Source: Pseudaeromonas sp963677375 | GTDB taxonomy: Bacteria; Pseudomonadota; Gammaproteobacteria; Enterobacterales; Aeromonadaceae | Direction of reading: 5' to 3' | Length of the DNA: 64,000 nucleotides | Assembly: GCA_963677375.2 (NCBI GenBank) | Contig: CAXXIF010000009.1 | Location: forward strand, 1-64,000 | In this document: piece by piece, positions 51,616 to 61,010 of the stretch | Layout of the letters: each line of letters opens with the position of its first letter | Position numbering within the stretch: the stretch's first letter is position 1 | Notes under the pieces: generated by a model | What the model was told of the DNA's origin: nothing | Seen by the model: the letters and a program-made list of their open reading frames with translations, nothing else | The model's database searches: none | Translations under genes and position numbers: made by a program

Positions 51616-54048
51616 TTACTTGGCGGTAAACACAGTTTCGAACGAAGAGGCGGTCACGCCAGTCGGCAGTGCCAGGGCGCCTGCCGTGGTGTTGCTGATG
51701 ACGATCTTGTTGCTGACGGTGAAGGTTACTGGCGTGGTGGTGGCGACATCCGAGGAGGGGCTGACGTAGGCCTGGTAGGTCCCGGCGTCAACAATCCACT
51801 GGTTGTTGGCTTCATCGAAGCTGGCCAACCACTTGGCCGGGATGGTGAACGTCAGATCCTCGGAGGCTCCGGCTTCCAGCGCGGCCGTCTTGGCAAAGGC
51901 CTTTAACTCGATGGCCGGTTTGGCAATGGTGCCGGCGGGCGCAGCGATATAGACCTGGGCCGCTTCCTTGCCGGTGACGCTGCCACTGTTGGTGACGGTG
52001 GCGGTGACGGTCACGCTGCCGGTTGCGCCCTTACTATTGAGGGTATTGCTGGATACGGCGGCATTGGTGTACTCGAAGGTCGTGTACGAGAGGCCATAAC
52101 CGAACGGGAACGAAACCTCCTGGTTGAAGGTGTCGTAGTAGCGATAGCCGACATAGATGCCTTCGTTGTAGTAGTTGGTATCTACTGTGCCATCGGTATC
52201 GGAATCAACCCCGGTGAAGCTGCTGGCCGATGGCACATCGTCATAACTGGCTGGGAAGGTCTGGGCCAGCTTACCGCTCGGGTTGGCGGCACCAGAGAGC
52301 AGGTCGGCAATCGCATCACCGGCTTCCTGACCCGGCATATAAGCCAGCAAGATGCCATCGACCTGATCTTTCCACGCGGTATCGATGACACCGGCAACGT
52401 TGAGCACCACCACGACCTTCTTACCCTGAGCATGGAAGGCGGTGGCGACATTGCTGATCAGATCGGTTTCCAGGGTGGTTAGTTCGTAATCCCCGGCGCT
52501 GTCGGTGCGATCAGCACCCTCACCGGAGTTGCGACCCAGGGTGATGACGGCAATGTCGTCATTGGCGGCATAGGTGGCGATGTCGCTGGCGCTGACATCG
52601 GCCTCGGCGCAAGTCACTATGGTCGAGACCCCGAAGGCATCCGTGGTTTCCTGCTTGTTGGCGGCGAAGAAGTCGTTGTAGAAACTCTTCAGCGTGCTGT
52701 CGAGGGTGAACTGCTTGGCCAGACCATCGGCAATGGAAGTGACATAAGCGGAATGGACATCCCCACTGCCGGTGCCACCCTTGAGGGTGTTGATCTGAGC
52801 AATCCCGAATGCCGCAATCTTCTTGCCGCTGGTGATGGGCAGGGCATGGTTATCGTTTTTCAACAGCACCATGCCCTCTTCGGCGGCTTGCTTGGAGATC
52901 TGGGCATGAGCATTCAGATCCGGATTGTTACCCCCGCCGACGCCCTGATTGGTGGTGGTTTTCAGCACCTGGGTCAGGATGCGGGTGGCATCGTCTGTGA
53001 TCACCTTCTCGTTGATGTCACCATTGGTAAAGGCGGCTTTCACCCGGGTCAGATAGTCGGTGTAGTTGCCACCGTTGGCAAAGTTAACGCCACCGGGCTG
53101 GATCAGATCGTTACCGGCCTTGAGCTGAGCTATGGGGTCATCCCCGGCGAACCAGTCACTCATCACCAGACCCTGATAGCCCCACTCATCCCGCAGCACC
53201 TGGGTGACCAGATCGGCGCGCTGGCTGGTATAGGCGCCATTGAGCTTGTTATACGACGTCATCAGCGCCCAGGGCTGGGCGGTTTCCACCGCATACTGGA
53301 AGCCACGCAAGTAGATTTCGCGCAACGCCCGCGGCGAGATGATGTTGTCGACATTCATGCGGTTGGTTTCAGAGTTGTTGGCCGCGAAGTGCTTGATGGT
53401 GGTGGCAACGCCTTCGGATTGGGAACCGGCCGTGACGGCAGCAGCCATAGCACCTGCCACCAGCGGATCTTCGGAATAGTATTCAAAGTTCCGGCCATTG
53501 AGCGGGTTACGTTGGATGTTCATCCCGGGTGCCAGCCAGAAATCGACCCCGTACTCCTTGGCTTCATTCCCGGCGGCGGCGCCGACTTCCTTTGCCAGCT
53601 CGACGTTCCAGGTGGAAGCGAGCAGAGTGCCGACCGGGAAGCCAGTGGCATAGAAGGTGCCGGATTCGGCATCACGAGTCGGGCTGATGCGGATACCTGC
53701 CGGACCGTCGGCAAGCACGGCGGCAGCAACATCGACCCCTTCGTCACCGTTGACGACACCACTGATGTAACCGGCTGCGCCATCGACTGCATTCTTGAGA
53801 TTGGCGACCGCGGCGGTATTGATGGAGAAGGTCGCCATGTCATAGCCGGGACCGATCAGCATGTTCATTTTTTCATCGGCACTCATCTTGGCGATGAGGG
53901 CTTCGGCCTTGGCCTTGTAGTAGGCATTGTCCTTGGTAGTGCTTTGCGAATCGTTCGAGTCGCTATTGCAGCCAACCAGGCCAAACAGCACCAGTGATAC
54001 GGCGGTAGCGACAGAGGTCAATTTGATTTTATGGTTATATGTTGTCAT
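51616..54048 (-). CDS. lipoprotein glycoside hydrolase family 3 (beta-glucosidase type)
   Basis: An 810-residue exported lipoprotein. The signal peptide ends in a lipobox LVGC with Cys27. The GH3 N-terminal barrel (about 90-370) has the catalytic nucleophile Asp298 in GLVMSDWFAGDDP and the substrate motif KHFAANNSETNR. The GH3 C-terminal sandwich (about 425-650) follows, then a fibronectin-III-like domain (about 695-775). The family hydrolyses terminal beta-linked glucose or xylose; the substrate here is not clear. The pattern KHFAANNSE is shared with Thermotoga-type beta-glucosidases. It is a single gene with its own terminator, divergent from an AraC regulator, and AAGGAAT precedes the ATG. 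Confidence 0.92.
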   Translation of the reverse strand: MTTYNHKIKLTSVATAVSLVLFGLVGCNSDSNDSQSTTKDNAYYKAKAEALIAKMSADEKMNMLIGPGYDMATFSINTAAVANLKNAVDGAAGYISGVVNGDEGVDVAAAVLADGPAGIRISPTRDAESGTFYATGFPVGTLLASTWNVELAKEVGAAAGNEAKEYGVDFWLAPGMNIQRNPLNGRNFEYYSEDPLVAGAMAAAVTAGSQSEGVATTIKHFAANNSETNRMNVDNIISPRALREIYLRGFQYAVETAQPWALMTSYNKLNGAYTSQRADLVTQVLRDEWGYQGLVMSDWFAGDDPIAQLKAGNDLIQPGGVNFANGGNYTDYLTRVKAAFTNGDINEKVITDDATRILTQVLKTTTNQGVGGGNNPDLNAHAQISKQAAEEGMVLLKNDNHALPITSGKKIAAFGIAQINTLKGGTGSGDVHSAYVTSIADGLAKQFTLDSTLKSFYNDFFAANKQETTDAFGVSTIVTCAEADVSASDIATYAANDDIAVITLGRNSGEGADRTDSAGDYELTTLETDLISNVATAFHAQGKKVVVVLNVAGVIDTAWKDQVDGILLAYMPGQEAGDAIADLLSGAANPSGKLAQTFPASYDDVPSASSFTGVDSDTDGTVDTNYYNEGIYVGYRYYDTFNQEVSFPFGYGLSYTTFEYTNAAVSSNTLNSKGATGSVTVTATVTNSGSVTGKEAAQVYIAAPAGTIAKPAIELKAFAKTAALEAGASEDLTFTIPAKWLASFDEANNQWIVDAGTYQAYVSPSSDVATTTPVTFTVSNKIVISNTTAGALALPTGVTASSFETVFTAK

Positions 54049-54546
54049 TTCTCATTCCTTTTGCTGCAGGCTGAAATTAGTCCATAGTTGTTGTGTATTA
54101 ATCGGAAATAGCAAAGGGCGAGTGATTTAATAATTACCAAATAGTTATGTCACGCCAACGGCAATCTATTTCCGGTCTTTAGCCTAGCGGTTTGAACTAT
54201 TTTGTCTTTGGCGGATGGGAGCAACTTTTTTGCATTTGGGGGGAGGTTGTGAAAATGCTTTCAAGGTCACGGCGTTACAGTTTGTTGCATTAAGCAAAAC
54301 CCCTTATCTGTGAGCTCGATCCCTTTGTTAACGAGGTTGGACTGATATAAACATCGCCGCGATGAAAGGGCCATTTCAGCTATTCGTTCACAATCAACTA
54401 ATAAGAAGATACAAACAAGTCCAGATGCGCCCGATAACGCGCGGCGGACCCCAAAACACAGACGATGGAACACCCGGACCGAGATCTGGCCGGATGACGT
54501 GCAGCACGGCGGGAATCGTACTCACGGCATAGTAAGGAGAACACTC
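54049..54546. promoter_or_regulatory. divergent regulatory region between the glycosidase and AraC genes
   Basis: A gap of about 500 bases, AT-rich on its glycosidase side, without a credible gene. TGTGAAAATGCTTTCA at 54248-54263 resembles a CRP site (TGTGAN6TCACA) with two mismatches in the right half. AAGGAG at 54534-54539 is the Shine-Dalgarno sequence of the AraC gene. The AraC protein probably binds here, but no direct repeat stands out. Confidence 0.4.
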
Positions 54547-55581
54547 ATGGGCCAGAGTGTGTCAAACCTGATAGCGAGGAACATGCTGGGGATACTGGAT
54601 TCCCAGGGCGTCGTGGTGTCGACCATCATGGCGCAGAGCGGTATCAGCCGGCATGTCTTGGAAAAAAGTGGCGGTCGGCTGTCACCGCAACAGCATTTCC
54701 GATTTCTCCAGTTCACCGGGAATTATCAGGAAATAATTATTAAATCCATGCTGGAGAGGAATATCCAACAAGGATTAACAGCATTTAATTACTCCAACTT
54801 CCCGGAGTTTGTCGGTTCCTATTTAAATCAGGAGACCGGCATGAAATTGTTGCAGGTATATCAACAGTATCGAAAGATAGTGGGTGATTGCGATGAGATA
54901 TTAATAACCCGGAATGACACGCACACCCGGGTTGAATATGTGATTGAAGGTCCCCGAGCCGGTAATTTTTCGGCGGTGGGAAATTTCATCATGATGTTCG
55001 ATGCGTTGCGCAATAGCATTCCGGATCTGCGAGGCCAAATTTGGCTGGAAATAGCGCGCGACGGTTCCGACTCCGTGCTGGAGGCATTCTTTGGACAGCG
55101 TTGTCACTTTTCCCAGACGCACAATCTGTTGTTATTGGAAAACAGCCAGCTGGATCGGCCGAATCACTGTTTCAATCGCTTATTGCACCAGGGGCAGATG
55201 CTGTCGCTGCAGCGCAGTTGCGAGCAGATAACCTCGCCTCTGACCTTTGCCGGTTTAGTCAGTGAGCTGATTGAACACGCCTTCGAGCAGGCCTGGTTGC
55301 AAGGGGAGCAGCACATCTTGCCCCAGGTGTGCGCCCTGCTCGGCATTAGTCGCTGGACTTTGAATGAGCGTCTGCGTCCAGATCGGACCAGCTTCACCGA
55401 GTTGTTGAAGCAGACCCGCCTGCGCTTGGCGTGTCGACTACTGGTGGAGACCGATCAGAGCATACTGCAGATCAGCGAGCGGGTTTGTTTCTCGTCACAG
55501 GCGGTATTCTCGCGCTTTTTCAGTACCCATCTGAACATTCCTCCTTTGAGTTATCGCCAGCGCTACCGTCAAGTGACATGA
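54547..55581 (+). CDS. AraC-family transcriptional regulator
   Basis: A 344-residue regulator. The C-terminal 100 residues form the two-helix AraC DNA-binding domain: VCALLGISRWTLNERLRPDR, then LACRLLVETDQSILQISERV and FSSQAVFSRFFSTHLNIPPL with YRQRYRQ at the end. The first 200 residues look like the arabinose-binding-like sensor domain (PF12625) seen in OruR- and VirF-type regulators. It starts at the ATG 54547 after AAGGAG. It could control the divergent glycosidase or the guanidine operon whose 3' end converges on it; the divergent position favours the glycosidase. Confidence 0.85.
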   Translation: MGQSVSNLIARNMLGILDSQGVVVSTIMAQSGISRHVLEKSGGRLSPQQHFRFLQFTGNYQEIIIKSMLERNIQQGLTAFNYSNFPEFVGSYLNQETGMKLLQVYQQYRKIVGDCDEILITRNDTHTRVEYVIEGPRAGNFSAVGNFIMMFDALRNSIPDLRGQIWLEIARDGSDSVLEAFFGQRCHFSQTHNLLLLENSQLDRPNHCFNRLLHQGQMLSLQRSCEQITSPLTFAGLVSELIEHAFEQAWLQGEQHILPQVCALLGISRWTLNERLRPDRTSFTELLKQTRLRLACRLLVETDQSILQISERVCFSSQAVFSRFFSTHLNIPPLSYRQRYRQVT

Positions 55582-55740
55582 CTAGGGTGTAGTGGTGAGT
55601 CCGATGGCGTGTTCAACGGGAATCCAGTGAATCTCCAAGGCGATTCCTGATTGTGGGGAATGTCACTGCTGGATTTGATGATGTACTTGCTATCGAATGC
55701 CATGTGGCGGACAAGTTGAGACAGCTCGCCGCCCGTTTCA

Positions 55741-55774
55741 GAGGAACCGCCTTCACGCTTGAAGGCGGTTCCTC
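55741..55774. terminator. 15-bp perfect hairpin after the guanidine operon
   Basis: GAGGAACCGCCTTCA pairs perfectly with TGAAGGCGGTTCCTC around CGCT. It lies 19 bases after the stop of the carboxylase gene (minus strand) and 160 bases after the AraC stop (plus strand). Neither side has a T run, so it may protect mRNA 3' ends or stop transcription weakly. Confidence 0.6.
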
Positions 55775-55792
55775 AGCGTCAACGGGATGTCG

Positions 55793-58700
55793 TCAGCTTA
55801 TCTCCAGCACCAGCAGGCATTGACCGGCTTTGACCTGCTGGCCGGGGGCGCGCTGGATGCTGACCACTGTGCCGGCTTCAATGGCCTGGACGGCGATTTC
55901 CATCTTCATCGATTCGATGATGAGCAGGGTGTCACCGGCCTTGATGGTGTCACCGGGCTGGACGGCAATCTGCCAGATGCTGCCGGAGACCGGGCTTTCC
56001 ACCGCGCGCTCCTGTTCGTTTAACACCAACTCTTCGCTCTGTTCGTGGATCACTTCGCCATCACTGATGTAATGGGCCTGACCACTGTCGAGCCAGCGCT
56101 GGCGCTCGGCTTCGAAGGCCTGCTGCTGACGCTGCTTGGCGGCGGTGATGGCCTCGGCATTGGCATCCAGTTGTGCCTGATACTCGGCCAGCGAAAACTC
56201 GGTCTCCTCGATGGTCAACGGGTAGCGGCCGCGGGGAAACTCGGCGCGGATGCGCACCAGCTCCTCGGCGCTGACCTCGTAGAAGCGGATCTGATCGAAG
56301 AAGCGCAACAACCAGGGCTGGCTGAACTCGGTGGTCTGCCGGTAGCGATTCCACATCTGCAGGGTGCGGCCGACGAACTGGTAGCCGCCCGGTCCCTCCA
56401 TGCCATAGACACACAGATAGGCACCGCCGATCCCTACCGCGTTCTCCGGGGTCCAGGTGCGGGCCGGGTTGTACTTGGTGGTGACTAGGCGATGGCGCGG
56501 GTCCAGCGGCGTGGCAACCGGAGCCCCCAAATAGACATCGCCTAAGCCCATCACCAGATAGCTGGCGCTGAACAGTATCTCCTTGACCTGATCCACCGAC
56601 TCCAGGCCATTGATGCGGCGAATGAACTCGATGTTCGACGGACACCAGGGGGCATCCTTGCGCACCAGCTCGTCATATTTGCGGATCGCCAGCCGGGTGG
56701 CTTCATCATCCCAGGAGAGCGGCAGATGAACGATGCGGGCGGGGACTCGCAGATCTCCGGTCTGGGTCAGCTCGCGTTCGGCCAGCTCCAATTGCTCCAG
56801 CAAGCTGTGGCGCGGCAGGCGCAGGTTGTCATAGTGGATCTGCAACGAGCGAATGCCGGGGGTGAGCTCCAGCACGCCAGGCAGGGCGGCGCGCTCCAGC
56901 CAGAGCATCAGGGCATGAGCCCGGAAGCGCAGCCGGATATCCAGCACCTGGGGGCCATACTCCACCAGCAGGTAATCATCGCCACTGGGGCGATAGACCA
57001 CCTGTTCGCCATATAGCTCCCGGGACAGGGTCTTGATGATCGGCGTGTCGATGACGGCGGGGATCAGCGCAGGCTCCGGGCTGGCTTGCAGGCTGCTGAG
57101 AGACGCCAGTTGGGTGCGCTCCAGGCGCTCGGCGTCCGCGAGGGTCACGGGTACAAAGCGCACCCGATCGCCAGCCTTGAGTTGGCCCATCTTCCATAGA
57201 TCCGCCTTGATCAGGGTCACGGGACAGACGAAACCGCCCAGACTCGGGCCATCGGGGCCCAGCAGCACCGGCATGTCACCGGTGAAATCCAGAGTGCCGA
57301 TGGCATAGGCATTGTCGTGCAAATTGGAGGGGTGCAGACCCGCTTCGCCCCCATCCTGACGAGCCCACTGCGGCTTGGGACCTATCAGTCGGACCCCAGT
57401 GCGACTGGAGTTGTAATGCACCTCGTAGGCGCTGGCGAACAGGGTGGCAATATCGGCATCGGTGAAAAAGTCCGGGGCGCCATGGGGGCCATACATGACC
57501 CTCAGCTGCCACTCATTTCCCAGGTGTGGGCGCAACGGCTCGGGCAGATGCGCCGGTAAAGCTTCCGCTCTCTGCGCCGAGGGCATATTCAGGTGCAGCA
57601 CATCACCACTTTGCAGGGCGCGGCCGGCATGACCACCAAACTGACCCAGAGTAAAGGTACTGCGGCTGCCCAGATAGGCGGGGCAGTCGAAGCCCCCGGC
57701 GACCAGCAGATAGCTGCGGGCACCGCCCTGCTGCACCTTTCCTAGGTGCAGGGTGCCACCGGCCGGGATCGTCAGACGCTGCCAGAAGGGCAGGGTGCTG
57801 CTGTCCCCCCCGGCGGTGACGAGCCGGGCCTCCAACTCGGCACCGGCCAGCACTATTTGCCGTTCGCAGTTAAAGCGCAGGACCGGGCCGCTCAAGGTGA
57901 TCTCCATGCCGCAGGCTTGCTGCTCATTGCCGAGCAGGCGATTGCCCAAGCGGAACGACCAGTTATCCATGGGGCCCGAGGGGGGCACGCCGATATGCCA
58001 GTAACCGATGCGGCCGGGAACGTCTTGCAGCGTGGTCTGGGTGCCACCACTGAGCACGTCCAGAGTCTGGGGTTGCCAGATAAAATCATTCAGTGAGCGG
58101 GTCAGCACCTCACCGGCTTGTACCACAGGGCTGGCGAGCAGCGCCTGCAGCCAGTGGCGGTTGGTCTCGATACCATAGATCTCGCTGTCGTTCAGCAGGT
58201 TCTGCAACTGTTGCAGGGCCTGGGCCCGATCGTCGCCATGACTGATGAGTTTGGCCAACATAGGGTCGAAAAAGACGGGGACTTCCACCCCGGATTCCAC
58301 CCAGCTATCGATGCGCAGGCGACGACGATCCACCTCGGGGAAGGCGACATGACTGAGCCGACCGGCGCAGGGGCGGAACTGGCGGGCCGGATCTTCGGCA
58401 TACAGACGCACCTGAATGGCATGCCCACTGGGCCGAAGATCCTGCGCCAGCCCGGCCAGAGGGGGCAGGGTTCCGGCCCCCAGCTCGACCATCCAGCGCA
58501 CCAGATCGATGCCATAGACCTGCTCGGTGACGCCGTGCTCCACCTGCAATCGGGTGTTGACCTCGAGAAAATAGAATTGCTGGCTCAGGGCGTCGAACAC
58601 ATATTCCACGGTACCGGCACTGCGGTACTGGATGCTGCGCCCCAGCGTGACGGCGGTTTCGCGCAGCGCTTGCCGTACCTCGGCACTCAGATGGGGGGCG

Positions 58701-59425
58701 GGGCACTCCTCGATCACCTTCTGGTTGCGGCGCTGGGCGGAGCAATCCCGCTCACCGATGGCGATGACCTCGCCCTGACCATCGCCAAACAGTTGCACCT
58801 CGATGTGACGGGCATTGGCAATAAACTTCTCGACGAACAGGCCGCCGTTGCTGAAGTTGTTCTCCGACAGGCGCTTGACCGAGGCGTAGGCGGCTTCCAG
58901 CTCGGCGGCACTGAAGCAGCGCTGCATGCCGATGCCGCCGCCCCCGGCGGTACTCTTGAGCATCACAGGGTAGCCGATGCGCTCGGCCTCGGCCAGGGCT
59001 TGGTTCACATCGGCCAGCAGGCCAGAGCCCGGCAGCAGCGGCACCTGGGCAGCCTCGGCTAGAGCCCGGGCCTGATGCTTGAGACCAAAGGCGGTCATCT
59101 GCTCCGGGGTTGGCCCCAGAAACACCAGGCCCTGGGCCTCGCAGCGCCGGGCAAACTCGGGGTTTTCGCTCAAAAAGCCATAACCGGGATGTATGGCTTG
59201 CGCGCCACAGCGGCGGGCTATGTGCAGCAGTTGCTCCTGATCCAGATAGGTCTGGTTGGCCGGACCCGGGCCCAGGCTATAGGCCTCGTCGGCGGCGCTG
59301 ACATGCAGGCTGTCGACGTCGGCGTCGCTGTAGACGGCGACGGCGCCCACCCCCATGGCTTGCAGGGTACGAATGATGCGACAGGCAATGGCACCGCGGT
59401 TGGCGATCAATACTTTGGCAAACAT
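55793..59425 (-). CDS. guanidine carboxylase (biotin-dependent, urea-carboxylase family)
   Basis: A 1,210-residue multidomain biotin enzyme. Biotin carboxylase occupies about 1-445: the N domain FAKVLIANRGAIACRIIRT, then the ATP-grasp loop KSTAGGGGIGM near 157-167. The carboxyltransferase follows, made of a KipA-like (AHS2) half (about 465-780, GVPPSGPMDNWSFRLGN) and a KipI-like (AHS1) half (about 805-1020). A biotinyl domain ends the protein, with the biotin Lys1174 in ESMKMEIA. No amidase domain is fused. Databases call this family urea carboxylase, but bacterial members in guanidine-riboswitch operons carboxylate guanidine to carboxyguanidine. The riboswitch at 63835-63930 and the two DUF1989 genes support that here. 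The residue that separates guanidine from urea enzymes (Asp for Asn in the carboxyltransferase) I could not place by eye. Confidence 0.9.
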   Translation of the reverse strand: MFAKVLIANRGAIACRIIRTLQAMGVGAVAVYSDADVDSLHVSAADEAYSLGPGPANQTYLDQEQLLHIARRCGAQAIHPGYGFLSENPEFARRCEAQGLVFLGPTPEQMTAFGLKHQARALAEAAQVPLLPGSGLLADVNQALAEAERIGYPVMLKSTAGGGGIGMQRCFSAAELEAAYASVKRLSENNFSNGGLFVEKFIANARHIEVQLFGDGQGEVIAIGERDCSAQRRNQKVIEECPAPHLSAEVRQALRETAVTLGRSIQYRSAGTVEYVFDALSQQFYFLEVNTRLQVEHGVTEQVYGIDLVRWMVELGAGTLPPLAGLAQDLRPSGHAIQVRLYAEDPARQFRPCAGRLSHVAFPEVDRRRLRIDSWVESGVEVPVFFDPMLAKLISHGDDRAQALQQLQNLLNDSEIYGIETNRHWLQALLASPVVQAGEVLTRSLNDFIWQPQTLDVLSGGTQTTLQDVPGRIGYWHIGVPPSGPMDNWSFRLGNRLLGNEQQACGMEITLSGPVLRFNCERQIVLAGAELEARLVTAGGDSSTLPFWQRLTIPAGGTLHLGKVQQGGARSYLLVAGGFDCPAYLGSRSTFTLGQFGGHAGRALQSGDVLHLNMPSAQRAEALPAHLPEPLRPHLGNEWQLRVMYGPHGAPDFFTDADIATLFASAYEVHYNSSRTGVRLIGPKPQWARQDGGEAGLHPSNLHDNAYAIGTLDFTGDMPVLLGPDGPSLGGFVCPVTLIKADLWKMGQLKAGDRVRFVPVTLADAERLERTQLASLSSLQASPEPALIPAVIDTPIIKTLSRELYGEQVVYRPSGDDYLLVEYGPQVLDIRLRFRAHALMLWLERAALPGVLELTPGIRSLQIHYDNLRLPRHSLLEQLELAERELTQTGDLRVPARIVHLPLSWDDEATRLAIRKYDELVRKDAPWCPSNIEFIRRINGLESVDQVKEILFSASYLVMGLGDVYLGAPVATPLDPRHRLVTTKYNPARTWTPENAVGIGGAYLCVYGMEGPGGYQFVGRTLQMWNRYRQTTEFSQPWLLRFFDQIRFYEVSAEELVRIRAEFPRGRYPLTIEETEFSLAEYQAQLDANAEAITAAKQRQQQAFEAERQRWLDSGQAHYISDGEVIHEQSEELVLNEQERAVESPVSGSIWQIAVQPGDTIKAGDTLLIIESMKMEIAVQAIEAGTVVSIQRAPGQQVKAGQCLLVLEIS

Positions 59426-59575
59426 GGGATCAGACTCCGTTCAAGCGGGTCGTCCCGCTTTTCCTGTTGCAAGCCCTCGCTGGGTCGTCCCTGGGCTGAA
59501 TATTCGTGGTGGCGGCACCTGGCGATGCGCCTCGGGATTCGCAGATGCACTCCCGATCTCCCTCGGGTCAGAGGG

Positions 59576-60268
59576 TTAGCTTGCCGGGTCCCAGATGATC
59601 ATCTCGACCGGGGTCGGGTTGTAGGCGTTACAGGGATTGTTGAGCTGGGGGCAGTTCGACAGCAGCACTATGACATCCATGGCGGCGACCAGTTCGACAT
59701 ATTTACCCGGTGCGCTGATGCCATCGGCAAAGCTCAATCCCCCCTCAGGTGTGACCGGCACATTCATGAAGAAGTTGATGTTGTGGGTGATATCGCGCTT
59801 GGAGAGACCCCACTGGGGGTTTTCGCTGACGGCCAGCAACCAGCTATCGCGACAGGCGTGCATGTATTGCTTGTCGAGGGCATAACGCACCTGATTGCTC
59901 TCGGTGGCGCAGGCTCCACCCAGAGTATCGTGCCGACCACAGGTATCGGCGCTGATGGTCAGCATCAGGTTGCCACGGCTGGAGAGCAAGCGGCTGCCTG
60001 TAGTCAGGTAGACATTGCCCTGTTCGCGGATGGTATCCATGGCGCTGTAGCGCTCGGCCGGGTCATGGGCATTGAAAAACAGGGTATCGGCGGCCTGATT
60101 GCCTTCCAGATCCAGAATGCGCAGCGTCTGACCGGCTTTGAGCAGCTGGAGCCAGTAATCACCGGCCGGAACCCTGTCGTGCCGAATGGCATCCTGGGGG
60201 GATAGCGGGCTGACGGTTGCAGGCATGCCAGGTGTCGGAACGGTTGCGGGGTGAGTGAGTGTTTGCAT
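59576..60268 (-). CDS. DUF1989 protein, carboxyguanidine deiminase subunit (urea-carboxylase-associated)
   Basis: A 230-residue DUF1989 protein. It has QTLRILDLEGNQAADTLFF, ADTCGRHDTLGGACATESN with likely metal-binding Cys and His, and the C-terminal NCPQLNNPCNAYNPTP. In characterised guanidine pathways, two DUF1989 proteins (CgdA and CgdB) act together to turn carboxyguanidine into allophanate and ammonia; this is one of them. The ATG at 60268 has GGAGG upstream and avoids overlap with the preceding gene; a longer frame to 60340 overlaps it. It is followed by a 150-base gap and the carboxylase. Confidence 0.87.
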   Translation of the reverse strand: MQTLTHPATVPTPGMPATVSPLSPQDAIRHDRVPAGDYWLQLLKAGQTLRILDLEGNQAADTLFFNAHDPAERYSAMDTIREQGNVYLTTGSRLLSSRGNLMLTISADTCGRHDTLGGACATESNQVRYALDKQYMHACRDSWLLAVSENPQWGLSKRDITHNINFFMNVPVTPEGGLSFADGISAPGKYVELVAAMDVIVLLSNCPQLNNPCNAYNPTPVEMIIWDPAS

Positions 60269-60287
60269 GGGGGCCTCCGGGGCGGGC

Positions 60288-61010
60288 TCAGTGGCCGGCA
60301 CAGCAGTGATAACGTTCGGTATTGGCAAAACCGCGACCATTCTCCGGTCGCGAGAGGCGGCAGGGGTCGTCCGCCGCGGGCGGCTCGGCAGTGAGCAGGG
60401 CGTAGCCCACGGGTTTGCGCGGGTACTGCTCTGCCGGGTTCATGGGGTGGGGGCAGGTGTGCATCACCACCAGGGTCTCCATCTCGAAACGCAAGGCTAT
60501 GCTGGCTCCGGCCGGTGAGTGATCGCTGACATACTGCAAGTCACCCTCATCATTGACCTCAACCTTGCTGAACAGGTTGAGATTGGCCGCCAGATCCCGC
60601 TCGCCGAGGCCGTATTTGGCGACTTCCACCAGAAAACTGTCGAAGCCGTTTTGCAGCCACAGGTTACGGTCCTGCTGGTAGTCGCGCGCCCCCCAGCGGG
60701 CACTCACTTTCGCCTTGTTGCTGGTGCCGCCCACGGTATCGATCCAGCCGGTGCTGTCTTCGACAATGGAGCAGAAGATATGGCCCATGTCCGAGTAGAG
60801 GCAGTGACCGGCCGTGAGCTTGAAGGTGTGCTGGCACTTCAAGGTGTCGGGGGCGTTGTAGCGCTCCAGCAGATTCTTCGGGTTGTAGAGCAGCAGGCCC
60901 AGATTGGCCCCGCCTTCCACATCGGTGAGGCGCAATAGTGTGCCCTTGGGGACGAGCAGCGACCAGTGGCTGCCTCCCGGCAACAGGGCGTCATAAATCA
61001 GTTCGCTCAT
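60288..61010 (-). CDS. DUF1989 protein, second carboxyguanidine deiminase subunit
   Basis: A 240-residue DUF1989 protein related to its downstream neighbour. It has LLRLTDVEGGANLGLLLYNP, NAPDTLKCQHTFKLTAGHCL, SIVEDSTGWIDTVGGTSN and MHTCPHPMNPAEQYPRKPVG. The C-terminal tail is rich in Cys and His (YHCCAGH). With the gene at 59576 it would form the heteromeric deiminase. Its start overlaps the end of the ATPase gene by four bases. Which of the two is CgdA and which CgdB I leave open. Confidence 0.87.
   Translation of the reverse strand: MSELIYDALLPGGSHWSLLVPKGTLLRLTDVEGGANLGLLLYNPKNLLERYNAPDTLKCQHTFKLTAGHCLYSDMGHIFCSIVEDSTGWIDTVGGTSNKAKVSARWGARDYQQDRNLWLQNGFDSFLVEVAKYGLGERDLAANLNLFSKVEVNDEGDLQYVSDHSPAGASIALRFEMETLVVMHTCPHPMNPAEQYPRKPVGYALLTAEPPAADDPCRLSRPENGRGFANTERYHCCAGH

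Noticed and set aside
52753..53997. A 414-codon plus-strand frame opposite the family 3 glycosidase gene
   Set aside because: It is the antisense shadow of a well-supported gene; the composition is repetitive in Gly/Asp/His and no domain is visible.
58118..60205. Long plus-strand frames (314 and 376 codons) opposite the carboxylase and DUF1989 genes
   Set aside because: They are antisense shadows caused by high-GC codon use; the minus-strand genes have clear motifs and ribosome-binding sites.
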